Below, piece by piece: positions 24,852-33,972 of a DNA stretch of 64,000 nt. Below the pieces are notes generated by a model that was given only the letters and a program-made list of their open reading frames with translations, had not been told where the DNA came from and ran no database searches. Origin of the DNA: Microlunatus flavus (GTDB lineage: Bacteria > Actinomycetota > Actinomycetes > Propionibacteriales > Propionibacteriaceae); contig NZ_FOFA01000012.1 in NCBI RefSeq assembly GCF_900110855.1, forward strand, positions 1 through 64,000, in the 5' to 3' direction. The position numbers and the translations under genes are program-made. Numbering within the stretch: the stretch's first letter is position 1; each line of letters begins with the position of its first letter.

Positions 24852-25998
24852 GGTGCGGCAGGAGGGCGGCGTCCCAGCCGAGGTCACGGACGGCCAGGTC
24901 GAAGGCGAAGCGGTCGGTCATGCCGGCGACGTAGGTGACGGCGTCGCGGACGTGGTCGTCGGTCCGCACCACGGTCGCCGGCAGCGCGTCCGGACGGGCC
25001 GCGAAGTGCTCGACGAGGGCCTGCAGCACCCGCACGACCGCGTGAGACTGGGCCAGCGACTCGGGCCGGACGTAGATCCGCTCGTAGTTGAAGGCCCGCA
25101 GCGACGCCAGCGCGGCCGCCGAGTCCGCGGCCATGCCGACCTCGCCGTGCTCCTCGACAGCACGCACCACGGCCCGGACGAAGTGGCCGAGCTGCTCGCG
25201 CCGCGTACGACCGGCCACCTCGGCCACGACGGCAGGGATCTCGTCGGCCGCCACGATGCCGGCGTGGACGGCGTCCTCGAGGTCGTGCGCGCAGTAGGCG
25301 ATGCGGTCGGCCCAGCTCACGATCTCGCCCTCGACGGTCGTCGGCGCGGGACGCGACCACGAATGGTTCCGGATGCCGTCGAGGGTCTCGGCGCACAGGT
25401 TGAGGTCGGCGAGCGACACGTCGGCCCCCCACGGGCCGTGGTCGAACCCGCCCGGCACGAACGCGTCGAAGGCGTCCTCGCTGGCGTGCCCGCCCGGCCC
25501 GTGGCCGCAGTCGTGGCCGAGCGCGATGGCGTCGGCGAGGGTCGCGTTCACGCCGACCCCGCGCGCGATCGAGGTCGCGATCTGGGCGACCTCCAGGGCG
25601 TGCGTCAGCCGGGTGCGCTGGTGGTCGGTCGGGTGCACCACGACCTGCGTCTTGCCGGCGAGCCGGCGGAACGCGGTGGAGTGGACGACCCGGTCGCGGT
25701 CGCGCTCGAAGCAGGTCCGCTCCGGGTCCGGCTCCTCGGGCCGCGCCCGGTGGCCCGCGCCCTCGGCGAGGGTCGCGCCGGGTCGCAGGACCTCACGCTC
25801 GTACGCCTCCCGCGCGAGGCGGTCGACGGTCCGGCCGGGCCCGACGCGGGCGTGCGAGGCGGCGTGGGCGCGCACGAGCCCCGTCTGGTGGGGGTCGCCG
25901 TGCCCGCGCATCGTCTCGGCCCACAGCTGGGCGCGCAGCGAGGGGACGGTCCCGTCGGCAGGCTCGAAGACCTCCGCGCGCTCAGCCTCCGGAGACAT
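24838..25998 (-). CDS. dgt: dNTP triphosphohydrolase (dGTPase-like)
   Basis: A 386-residue HD-domain enzyme that splits dNTPs into nucleoside and triphosphate, trimming the dNTP pool. The metal site shows RLTHALEVAQIATSIARGVG and AIALGHDCGHGPGGHASE (H...HD...D). The N-terminal region carries RDRVVHSTAFRRLAGKTQVV as in Dgt type II. The ATG at 25998 overlaps dus by 17 bp; a GTG at 26013 is also in frame. Its last codons are part of a palindromic repeat. Confidence 0.92.
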   Translation of the reverse strand: MSPEAERAEVFEPADGTVPSLRAQLWAETMRGHGDPHQTGLVRAHAASHARVGPGRTVDRLAREAYEREVLRPGATLAEGAGHRARPEEPDPERTCFERDRDRVVHSTAFRRLAGKTQVVVHPTDHQRTRLTHALEVAQIATSIARGVGVNATLADAIALGHDCGHGPGGHASEDAFDAFVPGGFDHGPWGADVSLADLNLCAETLDGIRNHSWSRPAPTTVEGEIVSWADRIAYCAHDLEDAVHAGIVAADEIPAVVAEVAGRTRREQLGHFVRAVVRAVEEHGEVGMAADSAAALASLRAFNYERIYVRPESLAQSHAVVRVLQALVEHFAARPDALPATVVRTDDHVRDAVTYVAGMTDRFAFDLAVRDLGWDAALLPHPAER

Positions 25999-27145
25999 CG
26001 CTCTCGGCGTCACCCAGATCGAGCGTGGCGCCGCTGGTGTCGTCCAGCCAGTGCTCGGGCAGGGCCACCTTGGAGCGCGGGGCGCCCTGGCGGCCGCGCG
26101 GGGTGCCGAGCTCGGCGACCGGGAACGCCAGGTCGGGGTCGAGCGCGTCCAGCGCGGTGTCGAGCTCGTCGAACGACGACACCATGGCCAGCGCCCGGCG
26201 GGCGTCGCCGCCGACCGGGTAGCCCTTGAGGTACCACGCCATGTGCTTGCGCAGGTCGGTCAGTGCCCGGCGCTCGCCGTGCTCGGGGTCGGTCTGCAGG
26301 CCGGCGAGCAGCTGCGCGTGGCGGCGGATGGTCGCCGCGACCTCGCCGGACGTCGGCAGCGCGCGGCGGCCGGTGTCCGGGCCCCCACCCAGCGCCACGG
26401 CCAGGTCGTGGAACAGCCACGGCCGGCCCAGGCAGCCGCGCCCGACGACCACGCCGTCGGCGCCGGTCTGGTCGAGCATCCGGACGGCGTCGTCGGCCTC
26501 CCAGACGTCGCCGTTGCCGAGCACCGGGATCGCGACGTGCTCCTTGAGCTTGGCGATCGTCGACCAGTCGGCGTGGCCGGAGTAGGACTGCTGCGCCGTA
26601 CGGCCGTGCAGCGCGATCGAGGCGCAGCCCTCCTCCTCGGCGATCGTGCCCGCGTCGAGGTAGGTCACGTGCTCGTCGTCGATGCCGATGCGCGTCTTCA
26701 TCGTGACGGGGACGCCGTACGGGCGCGCCGCAGCCACGACGGAGCGCAGGATCGCCCGCAGCCGGTCGCGCTTCCAGGGCAGCGCCGCGCCGCCGCCCTT
26801 GCGGGTGACCTTGGGGACCGGGCAGCCGAAGTTCAGGTCGACGTGGCGCACGGCGAAGTCCTCGCAGAGGATCTGCGTCGCGTCGGCCATGGTCGCCGGG
26901 TCGACGCCGTAGAGCTGGACGCTGCGCGTCGTCTCCCCCGGGTCGAACTGCAGCATCGCCATCGTCTTGCGGTCGCGCTCGACGATGCCGCGGCTCGTGA
27001 TCATCTCGCAGACGAACAATCCGCCCGTCCCGCCGCCGGCCTCGTGCTGCTCGCGGCACAGCTGCCGGTACGCCGCGTTCGTCACGCCCGCCATCGGGGC
27101 GAGCTCGACGACGGGACGTGCAGCGGTGGGGGCGGGCGCGGCCAT
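25982..27145 (-). CDS. dus: tRNA-dihydrouridine synthase (DusB-like)
   Basis: A 387-residue flavoenzyme that reduces uridines in tRNA D-loops. The FMN-binding barrel starts ELAPMAGVTNAAYRQLC, with VDLNFGCPVPKVTRKGGGAA (catalytic cysteine in NFGCP), TMKTRIGIDD, IALHGRTAQQSYSG and GNGDVWEADDA. A C-terminal helical region and a 60-residue tail follow. It lies 3 bp after glyS and overlaps dgt, forming a glyS-dus-dgt unit. Confidence 0.94.
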   Translation of the reverse strand: MAAPAPTAARPVVELAPMAGVTNAAYRQLCREQHEAGGGTGGLFVCEMITSRGIVERDRKTMAMLQFDPGETTRSVQLYGVDPATMADATQILCEDFAVRHVDLNFGCPVPKVTRKGGGAALPWKRDRLRAILRSVVAAARPYGVPVTMKTRIGIDDEHVTYLDAGTIAEEEGCASIALHGRTAQQSYSGHADWSTIAKLKEHVAIPVLGNGDVWEADDAVRMLDQTGADGVVVGRGCLGRPWLFHDLAVALGGGPDTGRRALPTSGEVAATIRRHAQLLAGLQTDPEHGERRALTDLRKHMAWYLKGYPVGGDARRALAMVSSFDELDTALDALDPDLAFPVAELGTPRGRQGAPRSKVALPEHWLDDTSGATLDLGDAESDVSGG

Positions 27146-27147
27146 GA

Positions 27148-28536
27148 TCAGCAGCCCGGGAGGCGGGCGCCCAGGTACTCGACGACCTTGTCGAGCGAGA
27201 CGCGGTCCTGCGTCATCTGGTCGCGCTCGCGGATCGTGACGGCGTCGTCCTCGAGGGTGTCGAAGTCGACCGTCACGCAGAACGGCGTGCCGATCTCGTC
27301 CTGGCGGCGGTAGCGGCGCCCGATGGCCTGCGCGTCGTCGAAGTCGACGTTCCAGTGCCTGCGCAGCGTGGCGGCGAGGTCGCGCGCCTTGGGCGAGAGG
27401 GCCTCGTTGCGCGACAGCGGCAGCACGGCGGCCTTGACCGGCGCGAGGCGCGGGTCGAGCCGGAGCACGGTGCGCTTGTCGACGCCGCCCTTGGTGTTCG
27501 GCGCCTCGTCCTCGACGTAGGCGTCGATGAGGAACGCCATCAGCGAGCGGGTCAGACCGGCCGCGGGCTCGATGACGTACGGCGTGAACCGCTCGCCGCT
27601 CGCCTGGTCGAAGAACGACAGGTCGGTGCCGGAGTGCTCGGAGTGCGTCTTGAGGTCGAAGTCGGTGCGGTTCGCGATGCCCTCGAGCTCGCCGAACTCA
27701 CCGCCCGCGAAGCCGAAGCGGTACTCGATGTCGACGGTGCGCTTCGAGTAGTGCGACAGCTTCTCCTTCGGGTGCTCGAAGTGGCGCAGGTTGGCCGGGT
27801 CGATGCCGAGGTCGGTGTACCAGCGGGTGCGCTCGTCGATCCAGTACTGGTGCCACTCCTCGTCGCTGCCCGGCACGACGAAGAACTCCATCTCCATCTG
27901 CTCGAACTCGCGGGTGCGGAAGATGAAGTTGCCCGGCGTGATCTCGTTGCGGAAGCTCTTGCCGACCTGCCCGATGCCGAACGGCGGCTTCTTGCGCGAG
28001 GTCTGCACGACGTTCGCGAAGTTCACGAAGATGCCCTGCGCCGTCTCGGGGCGCAGGTAGTGCAGGCCGGACTCGTCCTCGACCGGGCCGAGGTAGGTCT
28101 TGAGCATCATGTTGAAGTCGCGCGGCTCGGTGTACTGGCCGCGGGTGCCGCAGTTCGGGCACGGCACGACCCCGAGGTCGACGGTGTCCGGGTCGGCGAC
28201 GTGGTGCTTGTCCGCGTAGCCCTCCTGCAGGTGGTCCGCGCGGAAGCGCTTGTGGCAGTGCAGGCACTCGACGAGCGGGTCGGTGAAGACGCCGACGTGG
28301 CCGGAGGCGACCCACACCTGGCGGGGCAGGATGACCGAGGAGTCGAGGCCGACGACGTCGTCGCGGCCCTGCACGACCGAGCGCCACCACTGGCGCTTGA
28401 TGTTCTCCTTGAGCTCGGTGCCCAGGGGCCCGTAGTCCCAGGCCGACCGCGTCCCGCCGTAGATCTCGCCGGAGGGGAAGACGAAACCCCTCCGCTTGCA
28501 GAGGCTGATGACGTTGTCGAGGGTGGTCGGCGCCAC
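27148..28536 (-). CDS. glyS: Glycyl-tRNA synthetase, class II alpha2 type
   Basis: A 462-residue enzyme charging tRNA-Gly. The eukaryote-like alpha2 form shows [17 protein letters not shown], motif 2 ([20 protein letters not shown], then EQMEMEFF) and motif 3 ([19 protein letters not shown]). A zinc ribbon is visible as CLHCHKRF...CPNCGT. The C-terminal anticodon-binding domain ends [21 protein letters not shown] at 28536 with GGAG about 9 bases before it matches the usual N-terminus; longer in-frame extensions lack homologous character. It is first in the glyS-dus-dgt set. Confidence 0.95.
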   Translation of the reverse strand: MAPTTLDNVISLCKRRGFVFPSGEIYGGTRSAWDYGPLGTELKENIKRQWWRSVVQGRDDVVGLDSSVILPRQVWVASGHVGVFTDPLVECLHCHKRFRADHLQEGYADKHHVADPDTVDLGVVPCPNCGTRGQYTEPRDFNMMLKTYLGPVEDESGLHYLRPETAQGIFVNFANVVQTSRKKPPFGIGQVGKSFRNEITPGNFIFRTREFEQMEMEFFVVPGSDEEWHQYWIDERTRWYTDLGIDPANLRHFEHPKEKLSHYSKRTVDIEYRFGFAGGEFGELEGIANRTDFDLKTHSEHSGTDLSFFDQASGERFTPYVIEPAAGLTRSLMAFLIDAYVEDEAPNTKGGVDKRTVLRLDPRLAPVKAAVLPLSRNEALSPKARDLAATLRRHWNVDFDDAQAIGRRYRRQDEIGTPFCVTVDFDTLEDDAVTIRERDQMTQDRVSLDKVVEYLGARLPGC

Positions 28537-28705
28537 GGTTGCGAGCTCCAAGTCTTCAGATAAGACGTGCGGTCGTTCGCCGCCCCCGGCTGGGACGGCA
28601 CGACCGCCCAGCCTACCGGGAACGACCCGGACGTTCACCGAGCCGACGTCCGGCCGCCCGCGCGCGCCGCGCCCGCTGCTCAGCGGAAGGCGTCAGGATG
28701 CCCCG

Positions 28706-29623
28706 GTGAGAAGCAAGGACCCTGCCTGCGCCCGCTCGTCCCGGTGGAAGCGCGCGCTCCCGGCCGGCGCGCTGCTGGGCGCCGGCCTCCTCGGGCTCGG
28801 CGCGTGCGGGACGGTCCCGCCGGCGACCCCGACCAGCCCGACGGGAGCGCCGAGCTCGCTGAACCCGGCGACACCGTCGGTCGCACCGAGCAGCCCGGGC
28901 GCCGCGCCCGCCTCCCCCACCGCCGGCCCGGCGAGCCCGACGCCGAGCCCGTCGCCGACGCCCGACGTCTGGGTGGGCTCGTTCCACGGTCACAGCATCA
29001 CGGTGCCGCGCGGGCACGGGGCGACGATGTCGTTCACCTTCGACGACGGGCCGTGGCCGGGCTCGACGCGCCAGGTCCTCGCGCTGCTCGCGCAGCACCA
29101 CGTGCACGCCGTCTTCTGCCTGATCGGCCAGCAGGCCCGGGCGTACCCGACCCTGGTCCACGAGGAGGTGGCCGCCGGCCACGAGCTCTGCGACCACAGC
29201 CGCGACCACGACGTCCTCATGGGCCGCAAGGGCCAGGCGTACGTGGACGCGGAGGTCGGCGACGGGCTGCGCGACGTGGTCGGCGCCGCGCCGAAGGGCA
29301 CCCCCGTGACCTTCTACCGCCAGCCCGGCGGGACCTGGGACACGAAGGTCGTCCGCGCCATGGACGCGCACTCCCTCGGTCCCCTCCGCTGGAGCGACGA
29401 CCCCAAGGACTGGTCGCGCCCGGGCAGCCTGGCGATCGTGCGCCGGGTCGTGGCGAACCTTCACCCGGGGGCCGTCGTCTTGATGCACGATGGCGGGGGT
29501 GACCGTTCGCAGTCGGTCGACGCGCTGCGGTTCCTCCTCGACGCCGTCGTCGCGGCCGGGTGGAAGCCCGTCCTCGCCCCGCACGTCCACCTCTCGCCGA
29601 AGGCAGCCGCGAAGCCCCAATGA
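28706..29623 (+). CDS. Polysaccharide deacetylase lipoprotein (CE4/NodB)
   Basis: A 305-residue surface lipoprotein. The signal ends in LGLGAC (lipobox), then about 60 residues of Pro/Ser/Thr/Ala linker that would span the wall. The NodB domain shows motif 1 TFDDGPWPGSTRQVL, motif 2 HSRDHD, motif 3 YRQPGGTWD and motif 5 LMHDGGGD. It would remove N-acetyl groups from peptidoglycan or an outer polysaccharide. Its stop overlaps the next ATG (ATGA), tying it to the lyase-like gene. It is divergent from glyS. Confidence 0.88.
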   Translation: MRSKDPACARSSRWKRALPAGALLGAGLLGLGACGTVPPATPTSPTGAPSSLNPATPSVAPSSPGAAPASPTAGPASPTPSPSPTPDVWVGSFHGHSITVPRGHGATMSFTFDDGPWPGSTRQVLALLAQHHVHAVFCLIGQQARAYPTLVHEEVAAGHELCDHSRDHDVLMGRKGQAYVDAEVGDGLRDVVGAAPKGTPVTFYRQPGGTWDTKVVRAMDAHSLGPLRWSDDPKDWSRPGSLAIVRRVVANLHPGAVVLMHDGGGDRSQSVDALRFLLDAVVAAGWKPVLAPHVHLSPKAAAKPQ

Positions 29624-30594
29624 CGCACCCCCGCAGGACCGGCCTGCGGCTGGTGGCCCTCACGGTCCTGCTCCTCGCGACCGCGGCCGCCTGCGGCACC
29701 CCGGTCGCCGATGACCGGCCGGCCGCCACGGCCGGACCGCCGACCTCCGCCGGTGCCCCGTCCCCCGACGCCTCGGCCCCTCCCGGCGGCGGCGCTCCGT
29801 CAGGAGCCGCCGACCGCACGATCCTGGACGCGCGCTTCGACGACGTGACGGAGGGACCCGTCACGCCGACGTCCTTCCGCCGCGAGGTCGGCAAGGCCAC
29901 GCCGCGGGAGGCCGACTACGACGCCATGACCTACGAGCGCGACCCCGACGGCCGCGTCTTCGTCCGTACGCGGTTGGCCGCCGGCCGGATCCTCGCGCGC
30001 AACGACGCGCCGGGCGACGGGAACGTGCTCGTCGTGCCGCTCAAGGAGCAGGACCACGACGCCGCCTGCGTGACGTACGACGTGCGCTTCTCCACCGGCT
30101 TCGAGTGGTCCGCCGGCGGCAAGCTGCCCGGCCTGCTCGGCGTCGCCCCGGGCGTCTCACCCGGCGTCCCCACCGGCGGCGGCTCCACCGACCGCGGCTG
30201 GTCGGGACGCGTCATGTGGCTGGGGCCGTCGCTGTCCCGGACCGTGCGCGAGTCGGGCCTGCCGGACCTCGCGACCACGTACCTCTACCACCCGGGCCAG
30301 GCCGGTCGGTACGGCGACGACCTCTACTGGGGGCGCGGCTTCGCCGACGGCGTCTGGCACCAGGTGCGGCAGTGCTACGTCCTCAACACCCTCGGGAACG
30401 CCGACGGCGTCCTCGACGCCTGGCTCGACGGCATCCCCGTCCTGCACCGCGAGGACCTCGTCTACCGCACCGACCCCGACGTGCACGTCACGCATCTCGA
30501 CTGGTCGGTGTTCCGCGGCGGCGACACCGACCAGTGGGCGGCCGGCTCGGACGGCGACGTCGACCTCGCCGACCTGCGGGTGACGGTTCCGTAG
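29620..30594 (+). CDS. Polysaccharide-lyase-like secreted lipoprotein
   Basis: A 324-residue lipoprotein with signal and lipobox (AAAC), a Pro/Ala/Ser linker and a beta-rich catalytic-type domain. The stretch SAGGKLPGLLGVAPG, then GWSGRVMWLGPS, TTYLYHPGQAGRYGDD and GNADGVLDAWLDG fits the jelly-roll of PL14-like alginate/glucuronan lyases. It would cut an acidic polysaccharide by beta-elimination, if active. It is co-translated with the deacetylase, so both likely act on the same surface polymer. The lyase call is by pattern; it could be only a carbohydrate-binding protein. Confidence 0.65.
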   Translation: MTHPRRTGLRLVALTVLLLATAAACGTPVADDRPAATAGPPTSAGAPSPDASAPPGGGAPSGAADRTILDARFDDVTEGPVTPTSFRREVGKATPREADYDAMTYERDPDGRVFVRTRLAAGRILARNDAPGDGNVLVVPLKEQDHDAACVTYDVRFSTGFEWSAGGKLPGLLGVAPGVSPGVPTGGGSTDRGWSGRVMWLGPSLSRTVRESGLPDLATTYLYHPGQAGRYGDDLYWGRGFADGVWHQVRQCYVLNTLGNADGVLDAWLDGIPVLHREDLVYRTDPDVHVTHLDWSVFRGGDTDQWAAGSDGDVDLADLRVTVP

Positions 30595-30610
30595 GCCGTC
30601 GGCAGCGGGC

Positions 30611-30931
30611 TCACAGCGGCCGGACGGAGCCCCGCGCGAGGTTCGGGCCGACGAGGTCGGGGTCCTCGTACGCCGTCGGCTCGTCGATCGCGCGCGACAG
30701 CAGCGGCACGACCACCGAGCGCGACTCGATGCCCGACAGCGCACGGCGGTAGGAGCCGACGTCGTCCCACCGGGCGGTGATCGTCCACAGCTCAGGTTCG
30801 TCGAGGTTCCGCGCGAGGTCGAGCGAGCGCAGCCCCTCCCGGCGCCGCAGCACCGCCGTCGCCGCCTCCGCACGCTCGAGGAAGTCCTCGGTCTCGCCCT
30901 CCGGCACCTCGAACCGCGTGATCACGATCAT
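30611..30931 (-). CDS. Antibiotic biosynthesis monooxygenase (ABM)-domain protein
   Basis: A 106-residue ferredoxin-like dimeric alpha/beta-barrel protein: MIVITRFEVPEGETEDFLER, then LDLARNLDEPELWTITARWD and SYRRALSGIE. Such small proteins oxidise quinones or heme-like compounds, or have lost activity. The ATG at 30931 is the true start; extending the frame upstream runs into the palindromic repeats, which translate without stops and should not be counted as protein. Confidence 0.75.
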   Translation of the reverse strand: MIVITRFEVPEGETEDFLERAEAATAVLRRREGLRSLDLARNLDEPELWTITARWDDVGSYRRALSGIESRSVVVPLLSRAIDEPTAYEDPDLVGPNLARGSVRPL

Positions 30932-30952
30932 GGACGCCAGTCTGCCGACGCG

Positions 30953-31330
30953 CCCTGAGCTTGTCGAAGGACCCGCCACGCTCATAGGACGAGCCCGCGG
31001 ACGCTCCCTGAGCTCGTCGAAGGGCCCGGAACGGGTCGGCGTCGCCCTGTCCCGCGAAGAACGCCTACCACTTCGTGGCCCTTCGACAAGCTCAGGGAGC
31101 GTCTGCCCACAAGGAACGCCGACCACTTCGTGGCCCTTCGACAAGCTCAGGGAGCGTCTGCCCACGAGACGCCGACCACTTCGTGGCCCTTCGACAAGCT
31201 CAGGGAGCGTCTGCCCGCGAAGAACGCCTACCACTTCGTGGCCCTTCGACAAGCTCAGGGGGCGTCTGCCCACGAGACGCCGACCACTTCGTGGCCCTTC
31301 GACAAGCTCAGGGAGCGTCCGCCCGAAAGA
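30953..31330. repeat. Tandem array of REP-like palindromic units
   Basis: Five forward units (starts of CTTCGTGGCCCTTCGAC at 31071, 31126, 31179, 31234, 31287) repeat every 53 or 55 bp alternately, each with core CCCTTCGACAAGCTCAGGG and a flank AGACGC...GCGTCT that can pair. Two inverted copies lie just before (30953-30970 and 31003-31026). The array fills most of the 546-bp gap between the ABM and GH92 genes. All six frames are nearly free of stops, so gene callers tend to extend neighbours into it. No other feature is visible in the gap. Confidence 0.85.
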
Positions 31331-31477
31331 GAACCGTGACCAATCCGATGGCGAACCGTCACCTGTTCGCAACCCACGAGACACCCGCCGTCCCTAGGCT
31401 CGCGGGACTCGGGGACCCCCGCTCCACCACCGCCGTACGACCAGCTTCGACCCGACGACCTGACGGAGGCGGTGATC

Positions 31478-33886
31478 ATGATCGAGCACGTGGACCCCTT
31501 CGTCGGGTCCTCAGCCACCGACCTGCCGCCGCCGGTCGGGCTGGCCGCCACGTGGTGGTGGCCCAAGCCGCAGGTCGGCAACACGCACCCGGGCGCGACG
31601 TACCCCTTCGGCATGGTGTCGGCGTGCGCCTACTCCGGCGCCTACCCGACGGGCTACGGGCTCTACGAGCTCAACACCGAGGGGGTCCCGCCGCGGCTGC
31701 ACGACTCGCCGGTCGCGTCAGGCTTCACGCACTTCCAGCAGTCCGGCACCGGCGCGATCCGCAAGTACTACAACTACTTCCGCGTCACCCCGATGGTCGA
31801 GCCGCTCGACGCCCTCGGCACGACCTGGCGCATCACCGACGAGGTGGCCGAGCCCGGCTACTACGCCTGCACGCTCGGCGGCCGCCCCTCGACAGGCTCG
31901 GGGAGCGCGACAGGTTCGGGGAGCGCGACAGGCTCGGGGAGCGCGACAGGCTCAGGGAGCGCGACGGGCGCGAGCCCGGACGGCATCCGCTGCGAGCTCA
32001 CGGTCGGGCCCAAGAGCGCCGTGCACCGCTACACCTTCGGCGCGCACGCGGACGCCCGCGTGGTGATCGACTTCTCGATGGGCGGGCTGACGATCCCGTA
32101 CGGCGCGACCGTCCCGCTGCGCGCCCACCTGGAGACGCTCAGCCCCTCGGTCGCCGCGGCGGAGGTCGTCGTGGAGGGCACGCCGCTCGCCACCCACGTC
32201 GAGCTCGACGGCGGCGACTGGCGCCAGCTGCTCTGGTACGACCGCCGGCTCATGCAGGGCGGCACGCGGATGGACTTCGACCGGATCCGGCCGACCACGC
32301 TGCGGCCGTTCGGCCTCATGTGGAGGGGCCGGTCCGAGCCCGGCCAGGTCGTCGAGCTGCGGTTGGGCTTCTCGTTGCGCGGCGAGGCCCAGGCCCGCGC
32401 GAACCTGCGCCACGACGCGGCGTCGCGCGAGCGCGTCGAGGTGCGCCGCACCGACCTCCCCGAGGACCCGACCCTCCCGGTGTCGGCGCCGGACACGTTC
32501 GAGTCGCGTCGCGCCGACACGGGCGCCCGCTGGCGCGAGCACCTGGGCCGGATCCGGGTGGAGACGCCGTCCGCCGAGCGGCGGGCGATCTTCTACACGG
32601 CGCTCTACCACTCGTTGATCAAGCCCTGCTTCGCCGCCGACGAGAGCCCGTTCTGGCCCGCGAACGGGCCCTTCGCCTTCGACGTCTGCACCATGTGGGA
32701 CATCTACCGCACGCAGCTGCCGTTGATCACGGCGCTGTTCCCCGCGCGCGCCGCCGAGCTCGCGAACGCCTTGATCAACATCGCCGAGGAGGAGGGCAAC
32801 CTCCCCATCGGCTACCGCATGGCCAAGGGCGTGGACCGCTTCTCCCGGCAGGGCAGCGCGCTCGCGCAGACGTTCCTCGCCGACCTGTGCACGCTCGGCG
32901 TGCCGGGCGTCGACTGGGACTGGGCGCTGGTCCACATGGACCTCGACCTGCGGCGCGCGTATGGCGAGGAGTACCTGCTGCGCGGGGTCGTGCACCCGGT
33001 GACGCACACCCTCGACCTCGCGTTCGGCTACCACTGCACTGCCAAGGTGGCGCGCCACGTCGGCGACCAGGCGCTCGCCACGCAGCTCGAGGGGCTGGCG
33101 ACGCGGTGGGTCAACGCGTTCGACCCCGGGACCGGGCTGCTCGTCGACTCCTCCTTCTACGAGGGCGGGCGCTGGAACTACTCGTTCCGCGTGCTGCACG
33201 ACATGCAGGCCCGCATCGACCTCGCGGGCGGCGAAGAGGCGTACCTCGCGCTCCTCGACACGTTCTTCGGCTTCGGCGCCGAGCCCGTCACCCAGGTGGG
33301 CGAACGGCCGCAGGTCTCCGAGCTGGCCGCCGGCTACGCGCTCAACCGCTTCGAGGGCCTCAACAACGAGCCCGACATGGAGGCCCCGTGGGCCTACCAC
33401 TACCTCGGCCGGCCCGACCGAACTGCGGAGATCGTCCACGGGGTCGTCGAGAACATGTTCGGGCTCGGACGCGGCGGCCTGCCCGGCAACGACGACTCCG
33501 GAGGCCTCAGCTCCTGGTACGTCTGGGCGAGCCTCGGGCTGTTCCCCGTCGCCGGCCAGGGGCTCTACATGATCAACGCGCCGTCCTTCGCGTGGTCGCG
33601 GGTGCAGCTCGGGCGCGAGCAGCTCGAGATCACCACGAGCGGCTTCGTCGAACCGTCACCCGATGGCGCACCGCAGTACGTGCAGTCGGTGACCTTCAAC
33701 GACCGGCCGTGGACGCAGAGCTGGATCAGCGCGCGCGACCTGCACCGCGGCGGCACGCTCCGGGTCGACCTGGGCCCGAGGCCGTCGTCCTGGGGCACCA
33801 CGAGCCGTCCGCCCTCGGTGACGGCGCGGGGCGCCGGGCATCCAGCCCCCTCCCCGGCGCCCGTCCCGCTCACCAACGCCGGCTGA
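31478..33886 (+). CDS. GH92-family glycosidase (alpha-mannosidase type)
   Basis: An 802-residue calcium-dependent exo-glycosidase of family GH92, which usually removes alpha-1,2/1,3/1,4-linked mannose. It begins DPFVGSSATDLPPPVG and shows GNTHPGATYPFGMVSACAYS, then DIYRTQLPLITALFP, GLNNEPDMEAPWAYHYLG and LPGNDDSGGLSSWYVWASLG, the last two lining the active site. There is no signal peptide, unusual for this family. An in-frame repeat of Thr-Gly-Ser-Gly-Ser-Ala (about residues 139-162) sits in the N-terminal beta domain and looks derived from the neighbouring palindromic repeat. The ATG at 31478 has GGAGG 8 bases upstream; GTG at 31472 is possible. Confidence 0.88.
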   Translation: MIEHVDPFVGSSATDLPPPVGLAATWWWPKPQVGNTHPGATYPFGMVSACAYSGAYPTGYGLYELNTEGVPPRLHDSPVASGFTHFQQSGTGAIRKYYNYFRVTPMVEPLDALGTTWRITDEVAEPGYYACTLGGRPSTGSGSATGSGSATGSGSATGSGSATGASPDGIRCELTVGPKSAVHRYTFGAHADARVVIDFSMGGLTIPYGATVPLRAHLETLSPSVAAAEVVVEGTPLATHVELDGGDWRQLLWYDRRLMQGGTRMDFDRIRPTTLRPFGLMWRGRSEPGQVVELRLGFSLRGEAQARANLRHDAASRERVEVRRTDLPEDPTLPVSAPDTFESRRADTGARWREHLGRIRVETPSAERRAIFYTALYHSLIKPCFAADESPFWPANGPFAFDVCTMWDIYRTQLPLITALFPARAAELANALINIAEEEGNLPIGYRMAKGVDRFSRQGSALAQTFLADLCTLGVPGVDWDWALVHMDLDLRRAYGEEYLLRGVVHPVTHTLDLAFGYHCTAKVARHVGDQALATQLEGLATRWVNAFDPGTGLLVDSSFYEGGRWNYSFRVLHDMQARIDLAGGEEAYLALLDTFFGFGAEPVTQVGERPQVSELAAGYALNRFEGLNNEPDMEAPWAYHYLGRPDRTAEIVHGVVENMFGLGRGGLPGNDDSGGLSSWYVWASLGLFPVAGQGLYMINAPSFAWSRVQLGREQLEITTSGFVEPSPDGAPQYVQSVTFNDRPWTQSWISARDLHRGGTLRVDLGPRPSSWGTTSRPPSVTARGAGHPAPSPAPVPLTNAG
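31891..31962 (+). repeat. In-frame 18-bp tandem repeat inside the GH92 gene
   Basis: Four units of GACAGGCTCGGGGAGCGC (two carry one base change each) are preceded by CCCCTC. The unit matches the core of the palindromic repeat array 600 bp upstream (CCCTTCGACAAGCTCAGGGAGCG). Because 18 is a multiple of 3, the protein frame is kept. Confidence 0.85.
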
Positions 33887-33972
33887 GCAGCAGCCGGCGC
33901 CCACCCACCGACCTCCACCGCCAGCACCAGCACCAGCCGTCCATCACCCCAAGCACCACGAGAGGAGCCGAC

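Noticed and set aside
28537-28705. Possible T-box or other riboswitch before glyS
   Set aside because: The region is only 169 bp, I find no T-box consensus and no specifier arrangement; nothing supports a riboswitch.
31060-31330. Resembles a CRISPR array (five regular repeats)
   Set aside because: The linkers are short and nearly the same from unit to unit, the repeat itself is long and palindromic, and copies occur elsewhere alone. No cas gene is present.
30932-31384. N-terminal extension of the ABM-domain gene through the repeats
   Set aside because: The extension consists only of translated repeat units (such as ELVEGPRSGRR) and the family N-terminus begins at 30931.
31075-33972. Very long open frame that enters the glycosyltransferase
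   Set aside because: It crosses the repeat array and the whole GH92 gene in another frame. High GC and stop-free repeats explain it; the true gene starts at 33973 with a good ribosome site.
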